This document shows positions 25,558 to 34,873 of a stretch of 64,000 nt of DNA, in pieces; positions within the stretch are counted from its first letter, which is position 1; every line of letters begins with the position of its first letter. Made by a program: the position numbers and the translations under genes. Origin of the DNA: an uncultured Anaerolineales bacterium (GTDB lineage: Bacteria > Chloroflexota > Anaerolineae > Anaerolineales > UBA6663); assembly GCA_937952305.1 (NCBI GenBank), contig CALFZO010000088.1, forward strand, positions 1-64,000, given 5' to 3'. The notes under the pieces were generated by a model that saw only the letters and a program-made list of their open reading frames with translations, was not told where the DNA came from and made no database searches.

Positions 25558-28500
25558 TCAGGCGGCCAGCTGCGCTTCCAGGCGGGCGGCTTCGGCCAGC
25601 AGGCGCCGCCGCCCGCCCCCCTCGGCCACGGCGCGCGCTTCGGCCAGGGCCGCGCGGGCCTCGGCCGCCGGGAGGAGGGGCACCAGCCAGAGCCGGATCT
25701 GGGCGGCCAGATGCTGGGTGCCCAGGGTGTCCGCCCGCGCCAGCGCCGTGGACAGGCGATGGATGGCCAGGGCGTTCTCGCCGCGCCGGGCCGCCACGCG
25801 GCCGAGGTTGGCGGTGAGGCCGGCGATCCGCTCGGCGTTGCTTAACTGCTCGGCCAACTCCAACCCCTCGCTGAAGGCGGCCTCGGCCGCAGCCAGGTCG
25901 CCAGCGGCCAGTTGAATCTCGCCGAAAGTCGACCACAGAAACGGCAGCACGCCCAGCAGGCCGCGCTCGCGCGCCAGCGCCAGCCCGCGCTGGGCGTTGG
26001 CCTGGGCGGCTGCGTCCCCGAGCAGCAGTTGGTGATAGGCGATGTTGTTGAGGGCCAGGACTTGCCACACATCCAGCCCGCCGCTCTCGCCCACTGCCAG
26101 CGCCTCCCGATAGAGGGCAATGGCCTGCGGCAGGTCGCCCTGTTGGGCCGCCAGGCTGCCTAGTTCGAACTTGGCCTGCGCCAACCGTTCGGGGTCAGGC
26201 TGTGGGCTGGCCAGCAACAGGCTTTCCGCTCGATGCAGGTGCGCGGCCGCGCCGGCCAGGTCGGCGCCTTCCAGCGAGAGCGCGGTGCCCCAGAGCAGCT
26301 CCGCCGAGCCATCGTTCTCGGGCGCCTCGCGCTGCAGATCCTGCGCCAACGCGATGACGTCGGCGTAGCGGCCTTGATTGAGGAAGCTCTGGGCCAGCAG
26401 GCGCTGGATGGCGTGGCGCTGCTCGGGGCCGGCTTCGGCCAGGGCCGCCTGCAAGGCCTCGGCGGCCTGCACGGCCTGGCCCGCCTGGGTGCGGGCCGCG
26501 CCCAGGGCCATCAGCACCTCCAGCCGCTGCCGGTCTTCCACGCCCGCCAAGGCCTGCTCAAAGAAGGCGATGGCTTCGCGCCAGGCTGCCAGCCGCACGG
26601 CCTGCCGCGCAGCCCGCAGCGCGTATGGGGCCGCCCGCTCTGGGGCGCCGCCTTCCATGAAGTGCCAGGCCAGGATGCCGGCCAGGCCGTCGCCGCGGTC
26701 GCGCCCCAGGCTCTCCAGCGCCTCGGCCACGCGCCGGTGGAGCAGCCGGTGGCGGGGCTCGCCCACCTGCCGGTAAGCCACTTCCATGGTCAACGTGTGG
26801 TCGAAGGCGAACTGCTCATCAGGCGCTGGGAGCACCAGGTGTGCGGCGCGCAATTCGTCGAGCGCGTCCAGGGCGGCGGCCTCGGAGAGGCCGGCGGCTC
26901 GCGCGACTACGTCGAACTCGAAGAGGCGGCCGGCGGCCACGGCCACATCCAGCACGCGCCGGGCGGCTTCGCTCAGCCGGGCCAGGCGTGACTCGATCAG
27001 GCTGGCGACCGATTGGGGCACGGCCGGGGAAGGCGCCAGCCGGTCCAGGTTCAGGATGCCGGCCCGGATCAGGCCCTGTTCCAGCAGGTCGCGCACGAGC
27101 TCGGTCAGGATGTACGGGTTGCCTTCGGAGTTGTGCTGCAGCCACTGCGCCAACGGCTGGGCGAAGGTCGGGCTGAGGTGGGTGGCCAGGGCCAGGAGGT
27201 CGGCCGGGGACAGGCGCGCCAGCGGCACCCGCACCAGGCGGCCCTCGCGCGTGAGCGCCTGCAGCAGCGCGGCCAGCGGCGAGCGCGAGGTGTAGGGGCG
27301 GGCGGCCAGCAGCACGGTGAGCGGCGCTTGGGTCGCTTCGGCCCGGCGCGCCAGGTAGCCCAGCAGGGAGAGCGTCGAGGCATCCGCCCACTGCGCGTCA
27401 TCGATGAACATGATTAGCGGCGCTTGACGGCTGACGGTCAGCAGCAGCTGGAAGACGCCTTCCCACAGACGGGATTCGTCCGTGGCCGCGGCCGTGGCCC
27501 GCTCCGGGTCCAGCTCCGGCAGCAGCCGCGCCGCCTCGTCGCGCCACACCGCCGGCAGGGCCGCGCACAGGCTGGCGCGCTGATCGGACCAATCCGGCCG
27601 AACCAGCAGGCCGCGCAGCGCCTCGCGTAGCGGTTGATAGGGCAGGGCGTGCTCCAGCTCGCGCGCGGCACCGACCAGGGCGCGGGCGTTGGTGGAGCGC
27701 AGAAACTCGCCGGCCAGGCGCGTCTTGCCGATGCCGGGTTCGCCCTCCACGATGGCCACGCGCCGCTTCTCGAGCGCGGTTCGCAGGGTTTGGAGTTCGG
27801 CGGCCCGGCCGGTGAAAGGCGGGGCCGTTAAGCTGGCTTCGTTCGGCGCGGCGTCGGCCGGCACGCGCGGTGGGGCACTGGCCGGGGCGCCCGGACCGAC
27901 CTCGTCGCGGATGATGGCGTCGTAGAGGGCGCGCGTCTCCGCCATGGGGGGGACGCCCATCTCTTCATCTAGCAGGCGGCGCAGGTGTTCGTAGCGGCGG
28001 ATGGCGCCGGCGCGGTCGCCGGCCAGATAGTGGAGGCGCAACGCCGTGCGCTGCAAGTCTTCCTGCAGGGGGTCGAAGGCCAGGCCGCGCTCCAGGGCCT
28101 CCAGCGCTGCTTGATAATCCTGGCGCGCTTCGGCGGCGCGGCTCAGGCGGGTGAGGCCGCGCACCACCACGCGGCGGTAGCGGTCGCGCTCGGCGGCGGC
28201 CCAATCATCGAAGCCCGAGGCATCCGGCAGGCTGAAGCCGGCCAGAAAATCACCCTGATAGAGCGCCAGGCTGGCGGTCAGGCCGGCGTCGTCGGGGGCG
28301 CGCAGGCCGGCCTCCAGTTGCCGTGCGTCCACGCTGACGGTGGGGGCCAGGGCCAGCGTCTCATCGTCCGCCAGCAGGGCCTCGCCCAGGGCCTTGCGCA
28401 GGCCGTGCAGGGTGGTCCGCAGGGTCTGGAGCGCGGCCGCCCGCTCGGCGTCCGGCCAGAGCAAGGCCAACAAGGTGTCACGGCGCACGGGCGCCGCCTG

Positions 28501-28605
28501 GGCGGCCAGGTAGAAGATGACGGCGCGGCTCTTGCGGCGGGGGATAGTGAGCGGCGCGCCGTTCAGGACAATCTCCGGCGCGCCGAAGGTGCGGACTGCC
28601 AGCAT
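25558..28605 (-). CDS. SARP-type regulator: N-terminal wHTH-BTAD + AAA ATPase + TPR
   Basis: This 1015-aa protein begins with an OmpR-like winged helix (about 1-95, with LLALLWPDAERAAALQTLRTTLHGLRKAL) and a bacterial transcriptional activator domain (about 96-235). An AAA/STAND ATPase follows with Walker A GEPGIGKT (288-295) and Walker B LIMFIDDAQ (397-405), and the C-terminal half is TPR-like helices. This is the DnrI/AfsR-like large SARP architecture. I start at MLAVRTFGAPEI, where the domain begins; a longer reading adds only 16 residues. A small hairpin and TTTT lie just before the ATG. It is a candidate reader of the 11-12 bp repeats in this window, since SARP domains bind such direct repeats. 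Confidence 0.9.
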   Translation of the reverse strand: MLAVRTFGAPEIVLNGAPLTIPRRKSRAVIFYLAAQAAPVRRDTLLALLWPDAERAAALQTLRTTLHGLRKALGEALLADDETLALAPTVSVDARQLEAGLRAPDDAGLTASLALYQGDFLAGFSLPDASGFDDWAAAERDRYRRVVVRGLTRLSRAAEARQDYQAALEALERGLAFDPLQEDLQRTALRLHYLAGDRAGAIRRYEHLRRLLDEEMGVPPMAETRALYDAIIRDEVGPGAPASAPPRVPADAAPNEASLTAPPFTGRAAELQTLRTALEKRRVAIVEGEPGIGKTRLAGEFLRSTNARALVGAARELEHALPYQPLREALRGLLVRPDWSDQRASLCAALPAVWRDEAARLLPELDPERATAAATDESRLWEGVFQLLLTVSRQAPLIMFIDDAQWADASTLSLLGYLARRAEATQAPLTVLLAARPYTSRSPLAALLQALTREGRLVRVPLARLSPADLLALATHLSPTFAQPLAQWLQHNSEGNPYILTELVRDLLEQGLIRAGILNLDRLAPSPAVPQSVASLIESRLARLSEAARRVLDVAVAAGRLFEFDVVARAAGLSEAAALDALDELRAAHLVLPAPDEQFAFDHTLTMEVAYRQVGEPRHRLLHRRVAEALESLGRDRGDGLAGILAWHFMEGGAPERAAPYALRAARQAVRLAAWREAIAFFEQALAGVEDRQRLEVLMALGAARTQAGQAVQAAEALQAALAEAGPEQRHAIQRLLAQSFLNQGRYADVIALAQDLQREAPENDGSAELLWGTALSLEGADLAGAAAHLHRAESLLLASPQPDPERLAQAKFELGSLAAQQGDLPQAIALYREALAVGESGGLDVWQVLALNNIAYHQLLLGDAAAQANAQRGLALARERGLLGVLPFLWSTFGEIQLAAGDLAAAEAAFSEGLELAEQLSNAERIAGLTANLGRVAARRGENALAIHRLSTALARADTLGTQHLAAQIRLWLVPLLPAAEARAALAEARAVAEGGGRRRLLAEAARLEAQLAA

Positions 28606-28615
28606 GACAAAACCG

Positions 28616-28629
28616 GGTGGCGAGCCACC
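28616..28629 (-). other. Small hairpin just upstream of the SARP regulator start
   Basis: GGTGGC (28616-28621) pairs with GCCACC (28624-28629). On the minus strand it is followed by CGGTTTTGTC and the start codon at 28605. It could be a weak terminator for the 74-aa gene, an attenuator, or chance in GC-rich DNA. Confidence 0.3.
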
Positions 28630-28665
28630 GAGGGAGTGAAGCGGCCGCGCCATTGGACGCGACCG

Positions 28666-28890
28666 CTACTCTTCGGCGGTCTCGTCTTCCTCGGAGCGCT
28701 CGGGCTCCACGCGGCGGCGGGGCACCAAGCCATCCCGGGTGAGGACGAACTCGGCCCGGCCGCGGCGGAAGCGCATGCCCGGCCGGAAGATGCCCTCGGC
28801 CAGGGCGCCCATGATCTGCTTCTGGGTGAACTTGCGGCCCTCCAGGGAGAGGCCGTGGGTATCATAGGTGACGATGTACTGTTCTGCCAT
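28666..28890 (-). CDS. Small hypothetical protein, 74 aa
   Basis: I do not recognise this 74-aa protein. The first two thirds look like a compact domain (QYIVTYDTHGLSLEGRKFTQKQIMGALAEGIFRPGMRFRRG with AEFVLTRDGLVPRRR), basic overall, and the last 13 residues are acidic (EPERSEEDETAEE). No membrane or signal segment is seen. The coding sequence ends 60 nt before the SARP regulator gene on the same strand, so the two may be co-transcribed. A possible promoter (TATATG preceded by TTGCGA with a 15-nt spacer) lies about 70-90 nt upstream, around 28950-28980. Confidence 0.7.
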   Translation of the reverse strand: MAEQYIVTYDTHGLSLEGRKFTQKQIMGALAEGIFRPGMRFRRGRAEFVLTRDGLVPRRRVEPERSEEDETAEE

Positions 28891-29004
28891 CTTACTCTGC
28901 CATCAGCGGTCGACCCGGCCAAAGCCAGCCGGCGTGTCGACGCCCGAACATATACCTTATCACCGAAAATCGCAACTGTCCGCCATCGGCGGCCGGCCGG
29001 GGCT

Positions 29005-29463
29005 TCAGCGGGTGCGCGGGGAACGGGCCCGGCGTTCGGCCGGGCAGCTCAGGCGGCGGGCGCTCTCCGGATGGGTGCTGACCTCGACCACGGTCACGGC
29101 CTCGTCTTCCGGGTCGGCGTCCGGCGCGGCCGCCAGGAGCAGCAACAAGTTCTTGCCCTCCTCGTCTTCCACGTAGTCGAGCGCCACCAGGTACCAGCCG
29201 GCGACCTGGGCCAGAAGCTGGTCTGGGTCCTCCAGGTAGGCGGCCTTGGCGCAGTGCGGGCACAGCAGCGGCAGGCTATGGCCGTCGGAGAAGACCAGGG
29301 CGCCGGGCCGGTCGTCGCCGCTGTCCGGCACCAGATCCGTCACGGCTAACCCGCCCAGGTGTTCGTCGACGAAGTCAAACAGACACTCGCGGATGCCGCT
29401 GACCAGCAGGGTGGGGCAGCCGTGCTCAGGGCAAAGGTGTTTATAGTCGACGGAGCGTGCCAT
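29005..29463 (-). CDS. Hypothetical protein with two Cys pairs, 152 aa
   Basis: I do not recognise this 152-aa protein. It has CPEHGC near residue 11 and a CPHC pair near the middle (LLCPHCAKAAYLEDP), which could bind zinc or be redox-active. Between and after them come mixed alpha/beta segments (GALVFSDGHSLP, AGWYLVALDYVEDEEGKNLLLLLAAAPDADPEDEAVTVVEV), and the tail is Arg-rich (RRARSPRTR). No signal or membrane segment is seen. It follows the DUF4380 gene after 9 nt and likely shares its operon. A metal- or nucleic-acid-binding role is only a guess from the Cys pairs. Confidence 0.75.
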   Translation of the reverse strand: MARSVDYKHLCPEHGCPTLLVSGIRECLFDFVDEHLGGLAVTDLVPDSGDDRPGALVFSDGHSLPLLCPHCAKAAYLEDPDQLLAQVAGWYLVALDYVEDEEGKNLLLLLAAAPDADPEDEAVTVVEVSTHPESARRLSCPAERRARSPRTR

Positions 29464-29472
29464 CGGGGTGGG

Positions 29473-30411
29473 TCAGGTTCCGGCGCCCAGCCAGGCTTCC
29501 ACACGCGGGGCCAGGTGGGCGGCCACGTCGGCGTCGCCGCGCAGGGCCGGGATGCCGTCCAGCAATAGCCAGCGCTCGCCGTGCTCGACGCAGCCGTCGG
29601 GCGGCACGTCGGCCAGCGGGCCGAGCGTCTCCAACTCGAGGATGCTGGCGTTGACGAATATCTGCAGCGGTGTGTTGCGGTCCGGGTACTCGGCGCGCGG
29701 GTCCCAGTCCATGGCCTTGACCAGGGCCTGGCCGTTCAAGACGTAGGCCAGCCAGGCGTCCACGGCGCGCGCCGGCGCCAGGCCGATCTTCTGAAACGCC
29801 GCCTGGGCGGGATCCTGGCGGGCCAGCAGATAGCGCGGGCCCCACGTCCAACGCGGGTCGGCCAGATCCGTGTAAGGCCAGAGCGTCAACTGGCCGTCAG
29901 GCACGAGCGTGTCCGGGCCGTGCGGACGGCGCGGCGCCAGGGCCAACACGGCCGTTCCGCCTGGGGCCACCACCGTCAACGCCCACGGCGCCAGGCGCAG
30001 CGGCCAGCGGCTGTGGTTGTGAATGCGGTGCGTGATCTCCAGACGCGGCGCGTCCGGGGCCAGCTGCAGGTCCAGCACTTTCTGCAGGCCCGTCGTCGGC
30101 TCCACCGGCCCGGTGACGCGCACCCGGTCGCCGAGTTGCTCCAGCTTGGCCGGGGCGTTGTCCGGCGCGTAGGTGGTCAGCAGCGTCTCGGGCGCCTGCC
30201 ACAAGCGATGGCCGCCGTAGGGCTGCCAGGCATCGCCGCCGGTCTGGCCCTGCAGCGCCGGGTCGAGGCCCAACAGGTTGGGGCCGCCCACGGCGCCGAA
30301 GCGGACCAGGCGCGGGCCGATGTCGGTGGTGACGACCAATTCGATGTGAGGGTTGGCCAGACGATAAGAGTTCGGCCAACCGAAGGCGTTGACTTGGGTG
30401 AGTGACAGCAT
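29473..30411 (-). CDS. DUF4380-like protein (galactose mutarotase-like fold)
   Basis: This 312-aa protein resembles DUF4380, a family with a supersandwich mutarotase-like fold. Features are an opening with GWPNSYRLANPHIELVVTTDIGPRLVRFG, then GGHRLWQAPE, LEITHRIHNHSRWPLRLAPWALTVVAPGG and a C-terminal CVEHGERW. The His residues in GGHRLW and EHGE could form an active site, as in aldose-1-epimerases. It may bind or epimerise a sugar, but no substrate is known for the family. A -10 TACAAT with -35-like TTGCAC 17 nt upstream lies in the divergent promoter region at its start. It is followed by two hypothetical genes and the SARP regulator. Confidence 0.85.
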   Translation of the reverse strand: MLSLTQVNAFGWPNSYRLANPHIELVVTTDIGPRLVRFGAVGGPNLLGLDPALQGQTGGDAWQPYGGHRLWQAPETLLTTYAPDNAPAKLEQLGDRVRVTGPVEPTTGLQKVLDLQLAPDAPRLEITHRIHNHSRWPLRLAPWALTVVAPGGTAVLALAPRRPHGPDTLVPDGQLTLWPYTDLADPRWTWGPRYLLARQDPAQAAFQKIGLAPARAVDAWLAYVLNGQALVKAMDWDPRAEYPDRNTPLQIFVNASILELETLGPLADVPPDGCVEHGERWLLLDGIPALRGDADVAAHLAPRVEAWLGAGT

Positions 30412-30441
30412 GGGTATCGCGATCGTGACGGGATAAGTGCG

Positions 30442-30481
30442 ATTGTAAGCGCGCCCCGCCGGCCGTGCAAGCGGTTACAAT
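30442..30481. promoter_or_regulatory. Divergent promoters with symmetric TACAAT elements
   Basis: ATTGTAAGCG (30442-30451) and CGGTTACAAT (30472-30481) are inverted copies with one mismatch. Each contains a TACAAT reading outward: minus-strand toward DUF4380 (with TTGCAC 17 nt upstream) and plus-strand toward the glycosyltransferase at 30498. Predicted starts give a short leader for the plus gene. The symmetry could also be an operator. Confidence 0.55.
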
Positions 30482-30497
30482 TGCGCCCGGCTAACAG

Positions 30498-32498
30498 ATG
30501 TTTAAGCATAGACATTGGCTCGGCTGGGCGATGGCCGGCGCGACTCTGCTGGCGGCGGCGGTGCGTTTTCTGGGTCTGGCGGCGCTGCCGCCGCAGGCCT
30601 GGGTGGACGAGATCTGGTTTGCGTTGCGCGCCCGCGCCATCCTGCAGACCGGCGAGTTCCCGCTTTTCTATAAAACCTTCTGGGGCGGCGTCAACCCCAT
30701 GCTGGTCTACCTGACGGCGGCCGTGGAATGGCTGATCCTGCCGGGCAGCCCGGCGGCCTCGCGCGTGGTGTCGGCTACCTTCAGCCTGCTGGCCGTGCCG
30801 CTGACGTTTGCGTGCCTGAGCGAGTTCTGGCGCCGCGACCTGCCGGCGCCGCGCCGCCGCTGGCTGGCCGCCCTGGCCGCGCTGATCATGGCCAGCTTCT
30901 TCTCCACCGTGACGCTGACGCGCCTGGGCACCGAGCCGGGTGTGGCCCTGGCCGCCGGCCTGTTCTGTTTCTGGCAATACCGCCGCGCTGTGCGCACCGG
31001 CGCCTGGCTGAGCTACGCGCTGGTGGGCGTGGGCGCGGGCTGGGCGCAGTACGTCAGCCCGCACGCGCGCTTCATCCCGGTGGTGCTGGCGCTCTGGGGC
31101 CTGCACGACTTGATCCTGGCGCGGCCGGAGGCGCGGCGGCGGCTGCTGTTGGGCTATGGCCTGCTCCTGGCGGCGGCGGGCCTGACGGCGGCGCCGCTCA
31201 TCGCTTTCTTCATCCGTGAACCGGAGTGGCTGATTGGACGGGCGCGGGCGGTGACGGTGGGCGCGCAGGATGGGCTGGCGGCGTTCTGGCTGGAAAATGC
31301 GCGCCGCCTGGCGCTGGCGTTCAGCGTCGCCGGAGACCAAAACGCGCGCGATAATCTGGCCGGCCGCCCGCTGCTGGACGGCCTGCAATCGGCCGGCTTC
31401 TACCTCGGCCTGGGCTGGGCGGCCTGGCAGGCGCGGCGTTCGGCGCGCGCGCGTGACCTGCTGCTCTGGCTGCTGATCATGCTCACGCCATCGCTGATCA
31501 CCGACGACGCGCCCTCTTTCAGCCGGCTCATCCACGTAGCGGCGCCGACGGCGGCGCTGATCAGCCTGGGTTGGGTCTGGGCCTGGGACGCGCTGCGGCC
31601 GCGGTTGGGCGCCCGGCCGGCGCGCGCGGTCGCCGTCGCCGTCGTCGCCGGCAGTCTGGTGCTGAATGTCTACGACTACTTCGGGCGCTTCGCGGCTCAA
31701 CCGGAGTTGGCGGCCGCCTACACGGCCACGCCGGTCCGCCTGGCGCGGGCCATGACGGCGCGGGCCGCCGCCGGCGAGACCGTCTTCGTGGAGCGCGTGG
31801 CCGAGGCGGACGAGGACATCTACGCCTTCGACTTCCTCCTGCCGGGCACGGACGTGCGGCGCCTGGACTTCCGTCAATGCCTGCCGCTCACCGACCGGCG
31901 CGCGACGCGCACGACCTATCTGATCTGGAGCGAACGGGACGCCACGACGCTGCCGCAGTTGCGCCAGGCCTTTCCGGACTTGACGGCGACGGTGATCGCG
32001 CCGGAGGCGGAGGCGTTGGTGCGGGAGTTGACGCTGGTGGAAGTGCCGGCCGATGCGCGCGCGCCGGCTTTCGCCCACGCGGCCGCGGTGAGTTTCGCGC
32101 CGGGTCTGCGCCTGCTCGGCTACGAGCTGACGCCGAGTGTCGTGCGGCCGGGCGAGAGCATCTTCTTGACCCTGTACTGGAAGGCCGAAGCCGTGCTCGC
32201 CGAGGATCTGACCGCGTTTGCGCACATCGGCACCGGCCTGGCGGGTTCACCCAATATCACCGGGCGGGACGGACAACCCTGCCAGGGGCTTTACCCCACC
32301 TATCAATGGCGCCCCGGCGATGTGGTGCCGGATCGCTTCGCCATCGTCATCCCGCCGGAGGCCGCGCCCGGCGACTACCCCATCGCGGTCGGTTGGTATC
32401 GCTTCCCGTCCCTGGAACGGCTGGCGCTGGCCGAGGCCGCGCAGGCGCTGCCGGACAACCGCGCCGTGATCGGTACGCTGACCGTGGCCGCGCCCTGA
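30498..32498 (+). CDS. GT39-like membrane glycosyltransferase (PMT/ArnT-like)
   Basis: This 666-aa membrane protein has the GT-C fold of ArnT/PMT-type enzymes. The first external loop carries WVDEIW with Asp37-Glu38, the catalytic acidic pair, and about eleven transmembrane helices follow up to about residue 400. A soluble C-terminal domain (about 520-666) contains LRLLGYELTP, PGESIFLTLYWKAE and the closing PGDYPIAVGWYRFP, a beta-sandwich module that also occurs in the neighbouring enzymes at 32504 and 39624. It should transfer a sugar from a polyprenyl-phosphate donor to a lipid or protein outside the membrane. It ends 5 nt from the convergent GT39 gene. Confidence 0.9.
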   Translation: MFKHRHWLGWAMAGATLLAAAVRFLGLAALPPQAWVDEIWFALRARAILQTGEFPLFYKTFWGGVNPMLVYLTAAVEWLILPGSPAASRVVSATFSLLAVPLTFACLSEFWRRDLPAPRRRWLAALAALIMASFFSTVTLTRLGTEPGVALAAGLFCFWQYRRAVRTGAWLSYALVGVGAGWAQYVSPHARFIPVVLALWGLHDLILARPEARRRLLLGYGLLLAAAGLTAAPLIAFFIREPEWLIGRARAVTVGAQDGLAAFWLENARRLALAFSVAGDQNARDNLAGRPLLDGLQSAGFYLGLGWAAWQARRSARARDLLLWLLIMLTPSLITDDAPSFSRLIHVAAPTAALISLGWVWAWDALRPRLGARPARAVAVAVVAGSLVLNVYDYFGRFAAQPELAAAYTATPVRLARAMTARAAAGETVFVERVAEADEDIYAFDFLLPGTDVRRLDFRQCLPLTDRRATRTTYLIWSERDATTLPQLRQAFPDLTATVIAPEAEALVRELTLVEVPADARAPAFAHAAAVSFAPGLRLLGYELTPSVVRPGESIFLTLYWKAEAVLAEDLTAFAHIGTGLAGSPNITGRDGQPCQGLYPTYQWRPGDVVPDRFAIVIPPEAAPGDYPIAVGWYRFPSLERLALAEAAQALPDNRAVIGTLTVAAP

Positions 32499-32503
32499 GC
32501 GCG

Positions 32504-34375
32504 TTAGGGGGAGGCCGCCACGACCAGCGGCTCGGGGACGCGCACATGATCGGCGCGCGTGCCGTCCGGGAGCTGCACCGCCAGCCGTTCGCCCGTCTCC
32601 AGCCGATACAGGCCCAACTCCACCGCGTACTCACCCGGCGGCAGGTCCAGGCTGATCGGCCGCGGGTCGATGATGACGTGCTCGACGGCCCAGCCCGAAG
32701 TGGGCGCTGTGCCGGCGCGCGGTTGGCCGTCGGCGCCCGCCAATTGGAAACCGTCGGCGGCCAGGACGTGCACGAAGACGGTGTAGTCGGCGGCTACGGG
32801 CGCCGTCGTCGTCCAGAAGAGCGTTAACTGAATGGGCTGACCGGGCGGCACGGCAGCGGGCACGAAGCGGTAACCCGTGAGCACCGGCCCGCCCGTGAAC
32901 TCCGCGCGATACGGCCGGCGCGCGGCCAGTGAGCCGGCCGGCGTGTCGTAGGCCTGGACGCGGAACCGGCTCACAAAGCGGTCGTCGGTCTTCTCGCAGC
33001 AGGCCTCCAGCCAGCGCCCCACAAAACCGTCCGGGTCATAGCCGGGGCTGGGCGTGAACAGGAAGCGGACATGCGCGTACTGGCCGAGGACGCGCTCCAA
33101 CTGCGCTGCGGCGGCCGTCGCGCCCACAGCCGCCAGCGGACCGGGCGGCGCGTCCTCGAACGGCAGCGGGCCACGGTAGTAATACTCGAAGGATGGATCC
33201 GGCAGGTTCACCAGGATGATCTCGTCCGGGCGGCCGGTCTCGGTCAGATAGCGCGCCAGCCCGCGCCAGTCCGGGCTTTTGCCGAAGGCCGGATCAAAGA
33301 AGTAGTTCTGCAGCGAGAGCAGTGCGGCCAGCGCCAGGCCGGCCAGGAGCGCGCCGCTCAGCGCGGCGCCGGCCCATCGGCGCGCGGCCTCCAGACCCAG
33401 CGCGGCCAGCATCAGGGCCACCGGCAGCGCGGTCAGCGCGAAACGTTCGGCGAAGACGGCGCGCAGCGCGCCCACGCCGACCACGAGCGCGGGCACGCCC
33501 ACGGCCAGCGCGATCAGCCAGGCCGCGCGGGTCCGGTCGCGCCGCAAAGCCTCGATTGTGCCCAGCACCAGCAGCACCGCGAGCAGGCCGGCGCCCAGCC
33601 ATTGCGCCAGCCCCACGCCGCCCTGTTCGGCCGGCCCCACGCTGAAGGCGGTGAGCAGGCGCCAGGCCGCGTTCTGGGCCTCCCAGCCTTTCACCTGCGC
33701 GCCCAACGCCGACCCCACGTACAGCGCCCACGGCAGATAGCCTAGGCCAACGGCCGACGCCATGACGAGCGCGGGCCGCCAGCGGGCGCGCGTCCGCGGC
33801 GCCAGGATCAGGGCCAGGCCGGCCAGGGCCAGCGCGAAGGCGGCGAAGTAGTGCGTGAACAGCGCGATCTCCCACAACAGGCCGGCGACAATCCAATCCC
33901 GGGTGCGGCCGTGGCGGGCCCCGCGCCAGGTGTGCCAGAGCGCGGCCAGGGCCAGCGCCGTCAGCGGCGTGTACATGCGCGCATCTTGGCTGAACCAGAC
34001 CAGGAAGGGGCTGAGGGCGGTCAGCAGCATGGCCACGCCGGCCGCCCGCCGTCCGATCCAGCGGCGCGCCAGCGGCCAGGTCAGCGCCGTGGTCAGGACG
34101 CCGCCCAGCACCGACGGCCAGCGCAGCGCGAACTCGCTGTCGCCGGCCAGCGGGATCCAGAGCTTCTGAAAGAAGTAGTAGAGCGGGGGGTGCGGCTCGG
34201 ACAGGGCCATGCTCGCCAGCATGTCGCCCCAGGTAAGCTGCACGAAGCGCGGCCCAAAGCCCTCGTCGCCGCGCAGCGCCTGCTGATCTAGCCAGGCGGC
34301 GCGCAGCGCGCTGGCGCACAGCAGGATGGCGACCAGCAGGCCGAGCGCGCCGGGGTCACTCGCCTTCGGCCGCAT
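32504..34375 (-). CDS. GT39-like membrane glycosyltransferase, second copy
   Basis: This 623-aa GT-C enzyme has the external-loop GDEGF motif with Asp37-Glu38 and SEPHPPLYYFF, the hallmark of ArnT/GT39 enzymes, and then about 10-11 transmembrane helices. From about residue 480 a soluble domain begins (PVLTGYRFVPAAVPPGQPIQLTLFW), resembling that of the paralogues nearby. Its ATG lies inside the end of the upstream GNAT gene (20-bp overlap), suggesting coupling. It probably glycosylates a lipid or protein on the outer face of the membrane. It converges with the gene at 30498. The donor and acceptor are unknown. Confidence 0.9.
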   Translation of the reverse strand: MRPKASDPGALGLLVAILLCASALRAAWLDQQALRGDEGFGPRFVQLTWGDMLASMALSEPHPPLYYFFQKLWIPLAGDSEFALRWPSVLGGVLTTALTWPLARRWIGRRAAGVAMLLTALSPFLVWFSQDARMYTPLTALALAALWHTWRGARHGRTRDWIVAGLLWEIALFTHYFAAFALALAGLALILAPRTRARWRPALVMASAVGLGYLPWALYVGSALGAQVKGWEAQNAAWRLLTAFSVGPAEQGGVGLAQWLGAGLLAVLLVLGTIEALRRDRTRAAWLIALAVGVPALVVGVGALRAVFAERFALTALPVALMLAALGLEAARRWAGAALSGALLAGLALAALLSLQNYFFDPAFGKSPDWRGLARYLTETGRPDEIILVNLPDPSFEYYYRGPLPFEDAPPGPLAAVGATAAAAQLERVLGQYAHVRFLFTPSPGYDPDGFVGRWLEACCEKTDDRFVSRFRVQAYDTPAGSLAARRPYRAEFTGGPVLTGYRFVPAAVPPGQPIQLTLFWTTTAPVAADYTVFVHVLAADGFQLAGADGQPRAGTAPTSGWAVEHVIIDPRPISLDLPPGEYAVELGLYRLETGERLAVQLPDGTRADHVRVPEPLVVAASP

Positions 34376-34868
34376 CGGGCAGGCGCCTCATCACCAGCAG
34401 GGTCCGGCCGTCGCGCGCGAACAGCTGCAGCACGTTGACGAGCCGTTTGATCCGCCGGAAGTAGGGCGGCATCTCAGCCTCATCGATCACGCGGAACGCG
34501 AACGGCTCGTAGAAGCCGCGCAGCGGGCTGGCGCAGGTGAGATAGAGCGGGTCCGGGCTGGCGGCAGTGTGCCGCGCGATCAGGCGCCGGATCAGGGCAC
34601 CGGCGATGCCGCGCCGCTGGTATTCCGGCCGCGTGGCGATAGAGGCCAACTCGCGGCTGCCGTCGCCGTGGACCTTGATCTGGCCGGTCCCGGCCACCGC
34701 GCCGCTGGCGGCGTCCACGGCCAGCAGGAAGTTCGGCCACTTCAGGCTCAGCGGGTTGATGCCGGCGGCGCGGATGATGGCCGTGATGGCCGTCTGATCG
34801 GCAGCGGTGGCGTCGCGGAAGATGAGGCCGGCCAGCGCATCGGCGGCCGGCGCGTTGGGGTCTGTCAT
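34356..34868 (-). CDS. GNAT-family N-acetyltransferase
   Basis: This 170-aa protein contains the acetyl-CoA-binding pattern of the GNAT fold, EYQRRGIAGALIRRLI (motif A: Q/R-x-x-G-x-G/A), preceded by strands ELASIATRP and GAVAGTGQIKV. The N-terminal FRDATAADQTAITAIIRAAG is a typical GNAT start. It ends inside the start of the GT39-like gene and follows the YfhO-like gene by 5 nt on the same strand. It might acetylate a sugar or amino sugar in cell-surface modification, or be a housekeeping enzyme caught in the operon. The acceptor is unknown. Confidence 0.9.
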   Translation of the reverse strand: MTDPNAPAADALAGLIFRDATAADQTAITAIIRAAGINPLSLKWPNFLLAVDAASGAVAGTGQIKVHGDGSRELASIATRPEYQRRGIAGALIRRLIARHTAASPDPLYLTCASPLRGFYEPFAFRVIDEAEMPPYFRRIKRLVNVLQLFARDGRTLLVMRRLPDAAEGE

Positions 34869-34873
34869 GGTGA

